Source: Volutella citrinella
Taxonomy: Eukaryota > Ascomycota > Sordariomycetes > Hypocreales > Nectriaceae
Reading direction: 5' to 3'
DNA length: 64,000 bases
NCBI GenBank assembly: GCA_034401135.1
Contig: JAWZSP010000008.1
Coordinates: forward strand, 744,001 to 808,000
The position numbers and the translations under genes were made by a program. The notes below the pieces were generated by a model. The model worked only from the letters and a program-made list of their open reading frames with translations. It had not been told where the DNA came from and made no database searches. Below, piece after piece: positions 42,753 to 55,004 of this stretch. Within the stretch, counting starts at the first letter, position 1, and each line of letters opens with the position of its first letter.

Positions 42753-45031
42753 GCAAACACACAAATAGCACGGGAAGCTAGCATAGGCGCTCCTTACAGG
42801 CCAGCGCCTCCTCCATCTGCGTCATCGTACGCAAGATGATACCTGAGACGGGCAGCCAAGGGTCTAGCAACCCGTGCTAAGCTGGTCGCATCGGAAAATA
42901 TACAATACGGTACACGGCGGCTCCTGAGCGTCGCGTACCACGCAGCCGTTGCAATGTACCGGTCGACAAGTCCCCGACATCGTGAGGGTGGAGGCGGTGT
43001 CCCGTCGGCTAGTTGGACGGAGCGCGAAACGGGGATATGGCGCAGGACGCAACTTGATAAGGACCAATTTCGAGAGCCGCAATCTGCCCAAACAACGGGA
43101 TACTGGCCGGCTTGTGCACCAGATGCGGGCCCGTGGTTGGCCAGAGGCATGTCGCAGCCATCCGACCCACGGGACCAGCCAGGAGGTGATATCCTGACTA
43201 GGACGAGGAGCTGGGGGATGCGCTGGACGAGTCGTGAGAAGGCTTGCTTCACTCTGAGTATCTTGGCATTGCCCAGCTCTTCTTGGCAGCGCCAATACCT
43301 TGACTGCAAGTATATCGTCGGCAGTTGTTGCTCATGGAAGCTGAGAGTGAAGCCGTCCAGTGTGATGGCCAGCGCTGGCGTCGGTGGTATGTACTACTGT
43401 TGCCCGTACTGTACGTAGCGTGTGTCCCAGCGTGCCGCCCGCCAGAAGCTGCCAAAGCGGCCGCGGCGTCGAGTTGAGCGTCGTTGACTCGTCGTTTGAA
43501 AGCAACACGGCGCCCTGTCGTCATTGCCAACGCTCCCACGTGGTAGCATCTCTGGCCGTCCCCGTTGTGCGCTTGTCTGGGCGTGGCTGGCCGCCATCTG
43601 ATCACGATGTCAGATGATTGGCTGTGGCCGCCCCAGGTTCTGGCTGCCGCTGAAATAGCCTACTGGGGGTGGGTGGGGATGGATGCACTGACTGAGGAAC
43701 CTCGGACAGCAAACTCAAGCTTCTCATCATCTAATTCACATTATGCTGGGCCATCCATCCACAGATCCATGTTTTTCGCGTCCCCCCAGACGTCCAAACG
43801 CGGACCCGTCCCCCCTGCCCCTTGCGAAAATCGGATGGGCAAAACGGGGCATCTCAATGTGCTTGAGCCACCGAGCTCCTGGAGCCATGAAGGTGATGAC
43901 GCACGCATCCTAACTCCCAACGGCCCGCCGCCAACCTCATGCCTAATGCTAGCCTCGTGAATGGCGCGCGCCGGCTCGCGGCAGACCTTAAGTTCTCTAT
44001 CCCTTGGAAATTACCTCTCATGCCTGTCGTTGTTGGTTGGCGGATTGGGGACTTTTGGGCGGATCCTCCATCTCGATAGCATCATGGGCCCGGCGGCTTG
44101 GCTGTTTTGCGACACCGCGAGGTGCGTGGATGCCGTTGTCAGTCGTCACCGCTCCTCAGCTGTGTTCTTTCTCGTATAGTGGCAGATTCGACGGTCTTGG
44201 CTGCCACGCTATTTACGGCCAAGGCTCGAGGTAGTATCATATGCTCGGTTGGCTCGCACATCAAGATGCTTGCTGCGCCTTGGACTGGGGCGGACAGAGT
44301 CCAGTTTTTTCCCATTGGGAAAGAACCCGCTCGCTTTCTCGCATCCAATGCAGTGTACATGGGATGAACCTCCTGTCAGAACCGCGCTCCGTGTTGGTGT
44401 GCCATGACAACTGGTTGCGATTCGCTGGGCCAACGGAACTCGTCTCAACACCACTCCTTTGGCGATGCTACCCAGTCCATCCTTGACGGCCCACGTCCAG
44501 CTTCTTATCCTACCACCTTATACACACAAAGACCCGACCGCACAAGGACCCGAGTACTCGCACCCAGCGGCCGCGGGTCCCCTTCGCCCATTGTTTGACC
44601 CACGCCGCCACCAGATTGCACGCGCCGGCCCAGGTACCTCCGTGTACTTGACTGTCCTCGCCGTGCACAACTATCCAAGTACCCTCTCGTGCGACGCCCC
44701 GTCGGCCCCGTAGACGTCCCGGCCGGCATCACCCTAATGGCACCCATCCAATCCCCAAAATCCCCAATCACAGGCTGATCTGATACTTCCTCCTTGCTGT
44801 GTGACGTTTGGCCGTGCCGTCCCTTTCGCCTGCCACCGCCAACTCTATCTTCCTCCTCGCGTGCCCTCTGCTGCGGGGCTAGGCAAACTAAGGAACCCTC
44901 GCAGGCGACGTCTTTCCTCTTCTCGCACATCATCCCGCGGCGCCTCTCCCTTCCTCTGTCGGGCCATCGCCACCTGCTCTCGTGCTCCTGCGCTCCCTCG
45001 TGTGCAGTGATGCCGCGAGAGTCTCGTCGAC
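42459..45031. other. Long divergent intergenic region
   Basis: 2.6 kb between the CLN3-like gene (-) and the glycosyltransferase-like gene (+). It includes a (CA)14 microsatellite and CT-rich leader sequence before 45032. Open frames present on both strands have no recognisable content. Confidence 0.45.
42724..42751. repeat. (CA)14 dinucleotide microsatellite
   Basis: 28 bp of uninterrupted CA repeats, flanked by imperfect CA-rich sequence on both sides; likely length-variable between strains. Confidence 0.95.
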
Positions 45032-46898
45032 ATGTCCTCCTCAGTCTTCTTTCGTCGGTCCCCGTCGAGGCTCGGCCAGCAGCGACTCCGCGATCATGAC
45101 TTCGACGACGACCATCATGACTCCACGCCCGCCTGGGCTCACAGACGTTCATCCGCCTCGTCATTACAACCACGCAGGCGCTCGTACAGATGGCTCGTCG
45201 TTGTTTCTGTGGCCGTCATCTTGACATGGGCCGGCTACCTCTCCCTAGTTCGTTCACCTTACTATCGCATCGCCAGTTGAGGGCTGCTAACAGGCACCAA
45301 AGACTCCAACCTCATCCGATCAACACGCTCTAGAACAGGACCCGAGCACACCTCTTTCACTACAGGCTCTCAAAGCCCTTAACCCCCCCAAGGCCAATGG
45401 CACCTCCTCCGCGCGCCGCCTGCGCGTCTTCATGCCCGCCGACGCTCCGGCTATCAACCTCTGCAAGGCCGTCATGTCGGCTGTCGCCCTGGGCTACCCA
45501 ATGCCCATCATGCTCAACTGGCACCGCGAGTACAACCGCCCGTCGTGGCACTTCGCCGGCAGCCACATCGCCAAGCTCGAGAGTCTGCTAGGGGGCATCG
45601 AGGCCCTGCTTGAAGAGGGCGACGACGCCTCAGAGGACGACCTGGCAGTCCTCGTAGACGCATATGACATCTGGTTCCAGCTGCCGCCCTCGGTGCTCAT
45701 CCAGCGATACCACCAGATCAACCGCGAGGCCAATGCCCGCCTGAAAGCCGAATGGGAAGCGCTAAACTGGACACCCGGATTCCCAATCGCGGCACCACGC
45801 CAAGACATCATCGTCACGGCGGCCAAGGACTGCTTCCCCACGAGGTCTTCGGGGTCCGACCCGCACTACGAGTACTGGCCCGAGTCGCCCATGCCGGACG
45901 ACATGTACGGCGAGGGCGTCACCGACGTGGTGCCCTTCTCGTTCGACCCGGCTCGCAAGTACAGCAAGGTCCGCCCCCGGTGCGTCAACAGCGGCATGAT
46001 CATGGGCACCATGGGCGGCCTACGCAAGGCTCTCCGCCGTGCCCACGACAAGGTCGACCTCGTCGCCGCCTCGGGCCGCCAGCTCTGGAGCGACCAGGCC
46101 CTATTCGCCGAGGTCATGGGCGACCAGCATATCTGGCGCGACTGGGTGCGCCGCCTGGGCGCCGCCTGGGACGGCAAGTCATCGGCCCCGGACACCTCCG
46201 AGCTCCCCGCGGAGCTCCGGGCCGTGGCCGCCGCAGCCCGCGCCGGCACGCGCTTCGAGTTCGGCATCGGCCTCGACTACAACTTCACCACCATCCCGCC
46301 GACGTGTTCGGCCGAAGAGGACGGCTACTTTGTCCATCTCAACGACCGCGCCGAGCTGCTCCACGAGAGCCAGCGGGCCGGTGTGCCCGGCGGCCGCAGT
46401 CGCGTCGACGGCATCCCCCCGGAGCTGCGCGACGCCGACGAGGTGCCCGACAGGCAGCTGGCGGGCGTCGACTGGGGCGAGGTGCCCCTTTACACGGACT
46501 TTTACTTTGGCGTCACCCCCGTCGGCATCCACCACAACGCCTACGTGGGTGGCCTCAAGCCCTGGCGGCTCCAGCATTGGTGGGACAAGATGTGGTACTA
46601 CCCGACGTTGCGCGACCGCATCCAGAGGCGTCTCCGGCCGAGCGAGGGCGGCGGCGATGAGAGGGCCAGCGAGCCAGACGCCCTGGCCCGGGCGGCCGCC
46701 CAAGACGGGAGGGGCACCGTGACTTACTGGGCGCCCAAGGCGGACCAGAAGCACCGCATGGCGCGCGTCTTCGACTCGTCCCGGGACGACGGCGACAAGT
46801 TCACGCCCATTGGCTGGGACGGCGTGTGCCAGAAGCCCGGGAAGAAGCCGTGGTACGACGAGCTGTTTGGCGACGGCAAGGGCCCGCTCGAGGTGTGA
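45032..46898 (+). CDS. Type II membrane protein, PLOD-like/glycosyltransferase-like
   Basis: Exons 45032-45247 and 45294-46898 with a 46-bp intron (donor GTTCGT, branch TGCTAAC); 606 aa. The N-terminus is a short cytoplasmic, Arg-rich tail with one membrane anchor (WLVVVSVAVILTWAGYL, about 54-70), as for Golgi type II enzymes. The lumenal part begins RRLRVFMPADAPAINLCKAV and contains GSHIAKLESL and VLVDAYDIWFQLPP; the D-A-Y-D is a DxD-like metal site as in procollagen galactosyl/glucosyltransferase folds. Later conserved-looking blocks are CVNSGMIMGTMGGLR, WSDQALFAEVMGDQ and FEFGIGLDYNFTTIPPTC. It matches an unnamed glycosyltransferase-like family widespread in Sordariomycetes. Donor and acceptor are unknown. 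The first intron is short with a non-consensus donor, so the N-terminal join is less certain than the rest. Confidence 0.78.
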
Positions 46899-48089
46899 GG
46901 CGCGAAGGGGTTGGCATTGCACGGCATAGCATCATCATCCAGTTACCTATACCCGTTTCTCTTTTCAGCAGCCGTAATCAGAACACATAGACCTATAATG
47001 AATCATGATAGCATCTCGTCACACTCTAGCTTCCGATGTCGCTGCGTGACCCTCGTGTTCATTTCCTTGTAGGGACCGGAGGGGTTGTTATCTCAATGCA
47101 ATGGCTATCTTGCCCATCATTGACAAGGACAGGCGGCCGCCTCGTCGGGTGCCCGTCTTTTTTTCCGCAAGTAATCCGAACATGGGACTCGAGAGCATAG
47201 AACAGAGGCACCGTTAGGGAAGCCCGCAAAGCAATGACTCCCCAGGGACCATCATGAACTCTTACGATACCACATCCAAGAGTTCACTAAACAGAATGAC
47301 ATATGACAAGAGTTCATCACCAGTAGTCATACTAGCTCCGTCGCCAACCCTCGCTCGCCTATGGAGCTGAGAGCTCCCCCCCAGCAGCCGATCCCTGATT
47401 CCCTGGGCCCCGGCACGGCAGTGTCGCAGATGCAGGCGCGCGGCCAAGTCGTCCCAGGTCCGCGTGCTCCGCTACTACTACAACGCAAGGAGCCGCCTGG
47501 TCCTGAATTTCGCAAGCTGGCGCAGTTTCGGGCACGTGGTGGAACCAAGACGACTTCAATCTAGCAATGGCTGCCTCTAATTATTCTGCTGGTTTCATCG
47601 CGGATAGCCAAGACCAGTGTGCGTCGGCTGCGTGCTGCTCGTGGCGCACAAGCCCGCGTCGGACGCTTTCTCTGCTCGTGCATCTGCCGTCCCGGGGAGT
47701 TTTATGCAGGGGCCGCCTTCTGCCTCCTGCTCTGCACGGCACTTGTTGGGCTGTGATGGCGCGTGGAGAAGAGCGACCTCGCAGCGTTAGGCTGACGCCA
47801 AGGAGGTGGTTTGAACCAACGCCTCACAGCCAGGGCCCGGGGGTTCATGCGGCCACTGTCACTCGAATGGCATGATGCTTGCGGTTCCGTACCATCATAT
47901 TCCAAGTCGCATTTCAGCTTCAACTAGAAAATCCTAGCGCCAATGAGGGTATTCATTCAACACATGCCACCCAAAGACAGTTCCCACCAGCAACGCAAAC
48001 ACAAAGGAACTCCCATACCTCTTCCGTAAAGATCGTAAACCCATGTCCCAAAACAATCAGATGCCCCGGCCGTTCAAATTAAATGTCCC
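46899..48089. other. Intergenic between convergent genes
   Basis: 1.2 kb separating the 3' ends of the glycosyltransferase-like gene and the disordered protein gene. No convincing coding frame or RNA gene; open frames here overlap on both strands with random-looking content. Confidence 0.45.
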
Positions 48090-50090
48090 TCAAGTAGAAT
48101 CCTCCGATATCCTCACAATCTCGCAGAGGCTACGCACAAATACCATGTCAACCTCTGGAACATCGCCTTCAACCATGCGCTCCTCTCCACTCCCCTCCTC
48201 CGCCATCATGCGTGCCGTCGCAATCAGTCGCGTGATGCATCGCAGCAGCCCAGACTCGATATTTCGTGTCGCGCTGTCCTGCACCGACGTAGACCCACTA
48301 GTCGTCATCTCGTCCTTGTTCAGGCCCCATGTATTAGACAAGGGTGAGCCACTGAACTTCCGAGGCAGCCGCCCACCGCTCGCTGCCAGTGAAGTCTGAG
48401 GCCCGCTGAGACCGAGGATGGTAGCCGCTTTCCTGGGTATGTCTTCACTCTGCGACTTCCAGGAGCTCATGGTCGATGACCGATGTGAGCCGGTTGATGG
48501 CGGGCTGCGCGGTACCCTGGAGATGTAGTTGTAGGCCACAATGTGCGCATACAGAGCGTCACAGATGTAGTCAGAGCAGGACCCGAAGACATGTCGTAAC
48601 GGCGCCCAGGCGTCAGGTGACGCAAGACTCTCCGTGGGTTCCTTGTTTGGCCTCTCCTCAACAGGTGTGCTGGACCGTGAAAGCCGTGACGAAACAGTTC
48701 CTCGTCCCGAAGCCACAACCTTCTTCCACAATGACCGCTTGGGTGATTGAGGCGGTGGTTCATCGAGTGTTTCCCACACGTCTGTAGGTGGCTGCCTAAC
48801 CTTCTTCGAGTATGTTCGGATGGTTTCCACGGTCAGGCTGGATGAGAGGAGCATGGTTTCGGGGAAGCATGCGATGGACACACGAAGTGTCTCGACCACG
48901 TCAGGCGGGAGAGGAACGGCCTTTGCCAGGTCTTCGACGTGGATTTGAGGAGGGCAGGGCGGGTTGGACTTGTCCAGCCATGACTGCACTGTAGGCAGAG
49001 GCGAAGGGGGTGGAGTGGTTTGAAGGTACACGGTGCTAGGCCTCGGCCATGTCACAAAGCCTGATTCAAAGATGCTCTCCTCGTCGTCCCCATCGGCATC
49101 GACCGGGTCGATTCCAATCTCAGGAAGGTCGGTCATGCCATGTCGGTATTCGTCACAGCCATCTGTTTGTATTTGTAAGGTATCGGGAGACTGGCGTGTT
49201 CGGCGTCGCTTCTTGGAGTTGGCTCTCTCGGATAGGCATGGTGACATTGGTCGCACGGTAGTGTCGAATGACTTGGCGTAAGCCAGTGAGGTTTTTCGCG
49301 GAGGGACCTCGATGCTTCGAACGGACAATTGCCTCGCCGACAATGATTCTGAAGCATTGCTGTGTTGGTATTGATGCTGGTGGCAGACCGGAGTCTGGCT
49401 CCTAGAGCTGGCTCCTCGACGAGTAGAGCCACCCATGTCGCTGTCGGCGAAAGGTGGTGTAGGAGGTCGAGGTGAAAGTGCAACTGGTCGCTCGATTTCA
49501 TGCATGTCTTCATTGTCCATTTCGTTGTCTGAATCGACGTCTATCCAGCTCCCGCCTTGAGAGCATGTCGAAGAGCGGTGGTGCTTGGGTGAGGCAGGAC
49601 CGCATTGAGAAGCGAGTGAAGTTGCCATTGTGATGATAGATTGCTCCCGTTGGCGAACAGAGGGCGGCTCGAACCCCGCCGAGGACTCGGTTGCTGGGAT
49701 CGAATCAAGGTCGGAGGATACTCGATTACCGGCAGCGTCCTGCTGCTCTAGAAAGGACACCACTGAGTTTCTCTCCTCAATGGCGCCCAAGGTTTGCACG
49801 CGGGATGAGGCCGCCTGGTAAGGGGAGTTGAGCATTCGGCTAGGGCTGGACAGACTTCTTGGTTTGGACCTCTCGTCGGACATGAGTGACCCTGTTGGTG
49901 TTCCAGCAGTCATGTTCTTGGCTTCGAAGACTGCGCTGCAAATCTCCAAGTCCCGTGCGAGCATTTCAGGAAAGCAGCGATCAGGCAAAGCTTCCATGGC
50001 GCTTTCGGTAGGAACGGAGCCCGATGAGCTGGGGCGGTTTGTGGGTAATAACGGCGGCAGGGAGAGTGACAAGGGAAGAAGGTCTTTCAT
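48090..50090 (-). CDS. Large disordered protein of unknown function
   Basis: Single frame of 666 aa, rich in Ser, Pro and Thr, with acidic runs (WIDVDSDNEMDNEDMHE), a basic patch (SKKRRRTRQ, possible nuclear signal) and many S-P/T-P sites suggesting phosphorylation. A structured-looking C-terminal part contains ASPDAWAPLRHVFGSCSDYICDALYAHIVAYNYI and IESGLLRCITRLIATARMM. I do not recognise a domain. The start is uncertain: the frame stays open upstream of the ATG for about 35 codons and reads protein-like (D-D-P-I-I-A-L-D, then R-K-R-R-S-V-S-G), so an upstream exon may exist. It converges on the glycosyltransferase-like gene. Confidence 0.7.
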   Translation of the reverse strand: MKDLLPLSLSLPPLLPTNRPSSSGSVPTESAMEALPDRCFPEMLARDLEICSAVFEAKNMTAGTPTGSLMSDERSKPRSLSSPSRMLNSPYQAASSRVQTLGAIEERNSVVSFLEQQDAAGNRVSSDLDSIPATESSAGFEPPSVRQREQSIITMATSLASQCGPASPKHHRSSTCSQGGSWIDVDSDNEMDNEDMHEIERPVALSPRPPTPPFADSDMGGSTRRGASSRSQTPVCHQHQYQHSNASESLSARQLSVRSIEVPPRKTSLAYAKSFDTTVRPMSPCLSERANSKKRRRTRQSPDTLQIQTDGCDEYRHGMTDLPEIGIDPVDADGDDEESIFESGFVTWPRPSTVYLQTTPPPSPLPTVQSWLDKSNPPCPPQIHVEDLAKAVPLPPDVVETLRVSIACFPETMLLSSSLTVETIRTYSKKVRQPPTDVWETLDEPPPQSPKRSLWKKVVASGRGTVSSRLSRSSTPVEERPNKEPTESLASPDAWAPLRHVFGSCSDYICDALYAHIVAYNYISRVPRSPPSTGSHRSSTMSSWKSQSEDIPRKAATILGLSGPQTSLAASGGRLPRKFSGSPLSNTWGLNKDEMTTSGSTSVQDSATRNIESGLLRCITRLIATARMMAEEGSGEERMVEGDVPEVDMVFVRSLCEIVRISEDST

Positions 50091-53000
50091 ACCAGAGACC
50101 GATCGTCGTTTGCGCAGGGCAGGGACTTCTCTCCTGCCGGTGGCGTCAAGGGCGATGATCGGATCGTCTCGGTATAAATAGATGGTTTACTGGTATCCTC
50201 GGACCAAGCCCGGACATGAACGCGGCAGAGTGGCGAGAAATAGAACAGGTTCCCAAGACAAAACTGATTCAGTGCCTTTCAGCAGAAGGAAACATGACAT
50301 TTGACAATGGGGAGGCGGGCGTTATATGATTCAGTCTGGAACTCGACGAGCAATGTCGCGCGTGGGAGGTGGATCTGTGGGTAGCCCAGAATGGAAAGGA
50401 ACGATGAGACTCAAGGGAGAGTTGAGGTCGCGCTACCATGGGAGACGGAGGCCACGAAGACAAGGACGGATGGGGCCACCAAGGGCGAGCACATGCGCGG
50501 GGTTGTCACACATTGTCCAAAAACGAGGTGTTACGGAGGGAGACAGGAGAGAGCGATAATGTAACTAGTCGTTGTGCCCTGGCAAGAGGGAATGAACGGA
50601 GATGCTGTGTGGCGTTTTCAGGGAGGGAGATGGTAGCACCGCAAAAAAGCAAGGCGTATGCGATGGGGTTGGGCTGGCCGAAAAAGCAAAGCCTCCCGCC
50701 CAGCACAAGGATCGGCACTCAGGGTGCTTCGACGTTGTACGTCTAGAAGCCGACCAGGAGTAATATAACTAATAGCCTGGGCCCTGGGGTAGCAGTCGGT
50801 AATGAAGCGGAAAGTGACGAGTCCCATAGGACGTAGTCAAGGCCCAAGTCCAAGTGAAGCCATAGAACAGAGCCACGCCTAATGTGAGCGACAACTGCTA
50901 CCGTGATGCTTTGGTGATGCCTCTTCTGTGCAGCAAGCGCAATGCACTAATAATCCCAAGTGCCAAGACAGCTAGTGCCGTCAGCTCAGTGTCAAGGGAG
51001 GTGTATGAGTGCCAGGGGAGAGCCAGAGCTGCACAATTGCTAGTCCGTTGCAGCAGCACAGGCCACCAAGCCAGGAGAGGAGGCAGACGCGAAAATGTAA
51101 GACGTTGAATCAGGGCTACGCGGTGCAGCACGCCAGTCAATCGGGTAGAGACATGAGGAGTCTTTCTTCTGCCGCCGTTTCCCGTCCAGTAAATTGAAGG
51201 CGTGAGAGCAAGTGCAGGCTGCAGCCATCCGTGGTCCATGGCCTGTGGGTGCGTTCAACACTGGGTGTGGCTCGATAGTGAAACAGTAATGGGCGCCGCG
51301 ACCATCTGGTTGGTAACCTGTGCCCTATTATCCAGCCATCAGCTACTTGCCGTCTCATGTGGGCACTAGAAGCCAATCGTGGTGTCGTGACTGAAACCAG
51401 ATTGCTGGTCTTGCACATCTCATGGCAAATGAACGCGCAGGAGTCTCCAGGATCAGCCTTGCTAAACGAAAGCTCCGCAAAGTGACCGGGCCTGGCGCGC
51501 GCAGGCAGATTCGGACATCAGACTGCAGAGAAGCCATGCTCAGGTCCTGGGCCACACACATATCCAGCGCTTCATCGGCGTTGGAGCCGGGGGCTTTGAT
51601 CCATGACAGTGCTCTATCGAGAAGGTCGCGTCATGGCCCAAAGCAAGTGGAGTTCAGGATGATTGTCTCGCAGTGAAGGCCTCTGCCACATGGCCTCCCG
51701 CCTCGCAAACGCCTCCATTCAGATGCGGAGCTGTCGCGGAAGGAGGCGGAGGAGGCTACGTATCACTTGTCCCCCCCAACGAGGCTCAAGACTAAGGCGC
51801 GAGATCCCTGTGGATGCACCCTTGGGGCGTGGCCTAGGCGGACGATCCGGGGGGAATCTGCTGCAACATGGGCACGAGGCCGGTCGGGTGTAAGCAATGC
51901 GAGAGACAAAGGGACAGGTAGGACGTGGGGATGCGATATGTGAAATGGGGAATCAGCAGAGGAAAAAGGAAAAAAGCCCAGGAAACAAGACATGTTAACT
52001 CGATGGCGTCTAGGGCCGTGGGGAACCACGATGGTTGGCTATTAGCGAAGGAGGGGCTAGGATGGCTTGGATGGGTTCCGGATGCGAGGAGAGCAAACGG
52101 CATGCATCAGGGATCTCTCCAGGGATGATTCTTGAGTCTTGAGTGGGTGCAAAATTGGTGGCACCGTGTCCCATCCGCCGCCATGGTTGGAGGCTTGGAG
52201 TTGAAGTTGGCCTGGTCTTGGTGATGTTTTCGGTTGGAGCTGTCCACCTCAGCATTGGAGGTGCAGTATTAGCGCCTTGTAGTCCTACTGCGCGGTGGAG
52301 GGTCGGCGGCCGGCAAGGCTGCAACGGGGAGGAGCGATCCATTGCCCTGTGCCCCCCAAGGCCCACGGAGCCGGGAGCAGCCCAGGCCACTACCAGAGGG
52401 CGCTCAGTGCATTCCGGGCTCCATGCCAAGCTACCTCACGCCCTTGTCTACCAATTTGCAGTGTAGAGGAGTGCACATCCCAGTGAAGGCCCATTTGTTC
52501 GCTGGCCTCTCTGCGGATTATGCAAACTTGTCCCTTGCATACCGGATTGTGGATGTCAATGAGATCATCATAGCCTGCCATTACGGCCTTGGTCGAGTTA
52601 CAGTAGCGCAGAACTGTGCTGCAGCTTTGCAAACCTGTGATTAATATGTCTCTTTCCGACGCAACCGAACTCGACCCTGTCAACACGAAGCCTTCGCTCA
52701 ACGTTTTGGCGAGTTCAGTTGCGATGGACCCGATCTCCGTCATCCTCCACTACCTTGCATCCAAAATTAGTTTATTAGCAAACCGAAAATAAGTACACCT
52801 GCGACCCTTGTGGCTACCAGGGACAGGCTACTATGGATGGCCGGGCCCAGGGGACTTGACACTGACAGCTCTCTCGATGCTGCAGTACGGTGAGCGACGG
52901 GAGCTGGTATGTGAACCGCAATAGGGCAGTCTGCGCTAGCTTAGCGGCTGCCACACCGCCCGCGGCTAGGTGGCTTTGGGCGGGATCCACCAAAAGAAAG

Positions 53001-53565
53001 TCGCATCCACTGACAGCAGCTCAAGGCAAAAATCCTCGCCATCTCCAGAACGCCAAGGTGACAAACAAAGGGACATCTCGTTTCTTCTGGCACCGTCATA
53101 ATTATTATACCTACCTTAGTCGTACATGGCAGCTACTGCCCTCCTCAGCACAGCACAGTAGCGCGCACAACGCCCGCAGTAGGCTCTGCGCCGCCATTCC
53201 TGATTGGAGCACGCGCGCCGGGGATCGAGTCCGCCTGTCAGTGTTTGAAGCTATCGAGGCCACCGCTTGCGCACCAAAGACTCATCAAAGAGGCGGGATG
53301 CACACAGACCAAGCTCATTTCTAGCCGTCATCATACGAGAGTCCCTTCGACCTAATTACTGCATCTCAGCCCATCTCAGTTCGACTGCACCGGGGAGTCG
53401 GCCAGGAAACCCGCTGCGCTGGGAAATCTGCAATCACATTGGTCTAGCTTTTTTTTCCTCGCCTGCGTCGCGAAACCAGCTGGCTACCTATCCGGCGGTC
53501 ACCACTCATTCCGTCACTCGCCCTCTCACCTCATCCCGCCAGGCCGCGACCACCGAGACGACGCG
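50091..53565. other. Longest gene-poor stretch (3.5 kb)
   Basis: Between the divergent disordered-protein gene (-) and Ipi3 (+). Several short open frames overlap each other on both strands with no recognisable motif. No tRNA-like cloverleaf, repeat or transposon remnant was seen by eye. Confidence 0.45.
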
Positions 53566-55004
53566 ATGCTCTCTCAGGACTTTATCTCGGCTATCTGTGG
53601 CCCACCAATTGCTGCCAATACAGCTATCTCCAAGGATACCGGCATCTGCTCGCACTCCCTCACGCCCTCGCACGCCATCAAGGCGTCTTTCAAGAAGAGC
53701 GCCACCCCCGTCAACTGCCTAGCCGTCAGTGACACGCACATCTTTGCCGCCCAGGATCAAAAGGCCCATGTACATGTCTATTCCCGCCAGCGCGGTAACC
53801 AGGAGGCCCTCGTCCCCTTCCCGGAGAGGATTCGCAGCATTGCTCTGGCTGGCCAGGTTCTGATCCTCGGCACCGCCGAGGGCAGATTGTTTCTCTGGGA
53901 GGTGAGTTAGTCTCCGCCAAGCTATTCCGATTCCCAAGTCTGGAACCTGCACTTGTTGCCAATGATACGACGCTGGCACAGTTGCTCACCCTCCTCGTTG
54001 ACCCTACCACGCGCGAACACACACATTTCTTCCGTGATTACTGACGAGTAAATTAGACCTGCACTGGCCGCCAAATATCGACGCCACCCTGCCATGTCCA
54101 GGCCGTGACATGCCTAGCCGTCACGCCTTTCCACGTGTTGTCGGGCTCAGATGACTCCAATGTCAATGTCTGGTCTCTGGCAAGCCTTCTGGAAATGGAC
54201 GTCCATGCGGAGCATGAGCCCGAATTAATTCTTTCCAACCACCGAGGCGCCATCACCAGCCTCGTTGTGGGCCCCAGCACTGTCCCCGAGACTAGCATAT
54301 GCGTCTCTGCGAGTAAGGATAAGACCTGCATCATCTGGAACTTCCAGACTGGCCAAGTGCTTCGGACGCTGCTATTTCCCGCCATTCCTCTCTGCGCCAG
54401 TTTGGATCCGACCGCTCGATCTCTGTTCGTCGCGTGCGAGAATAGCAGCCTCTTCCTTGTTGAGCTATTTGGTGGCGACAAGCCCGTCTTGGGTTCCCGC
54501 AGCACGGAGCCGGCGTCCATTGTCATGCAAGTCACGGCTCCGCTCGCCATGTCTGACCCAGAAGCAGGTCAACCATCGTGCTTATCCCTTGCATACGATG
54601 GAACCTATGTGCTATCGGGCCACACCAAGGGCAAGATCCTGCGCTGGAGCCTTGCCGAGAACGCCCATCCGACGGAGGTGGCAAATCTCAATGCCTCTGT
54701 GACAAACCTGCAATTTCTAGCGCCCCTGGCAGCAACTCCATCGACCAAGGCGGCAACCATCGTCAAGCCAAATCAGAATCTGAAGCGGTACGCCTTCACT
54801 TCGCAACTCCAGAGTGATCTGAGTGGCGAGACCCGGCTTGATCGGCTTCTTGGCGCAAAAGGTTTCTCTGAGGAGTCAATTGAGGCTGCGATCTCGACCA
54901 CTCTGACACCATCGAACGGAGCAGTCGATATCGAGACCGAGAACCTGGACCGCCAATTTTACAACATTGTCAATGACAATTCGAAAGTGCTCGGACTTGT
55001 TTGA
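53566..55004 (+). CDS. IPI3: Ipi3, WD40 subunit of the Rix1 pre-60S ribosome assembly complex
   Basis: Exons 53566-53901 and 54057-55004 with a 155-bp intron; 427 aa. The start MLSQDFISAICGPPIAANTAISKD, then SLTPSHAIKASFKKS, matches fungal Ipi3. WD40-type repeats are visible: VNCLAVSDTHIFAAQD, ILGTAEGRLFLWE joined to TCTGRQISTPPCHVQAVTCLAV, HVLSGSDDSNVNVWSL, ICVSASKDKTCIIWNFQTGQ and YVLSGHTKGKILRWSL. The C-terminal tail has a short helical region. In yeast Ipi3 (human WDR18) works with Rix1/Ipi2 and Ipi1 in the nucleus in ITS2 processing and late pre-60S maturation with Rea1. The gene is essential in yeast and the frame is intact here. It sits at the left end of a block of plus-strand housekeeping genes. 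Confidence 0.92.

Noticed and set aside
45752..46660. 302-codon frame overlapping the glycosyltransferase-like gene
   Set aside because: Arg/His-rich shadow of a GC-rich gene, no domain; the overlapping frame has clear family motifs.
47800..47835. tRNA-like B box (GGTTCAAACC on the minus strand)
   Set aside because: The flanking bases do not form a T-stem and no A box or acceptor stem pairs with it.
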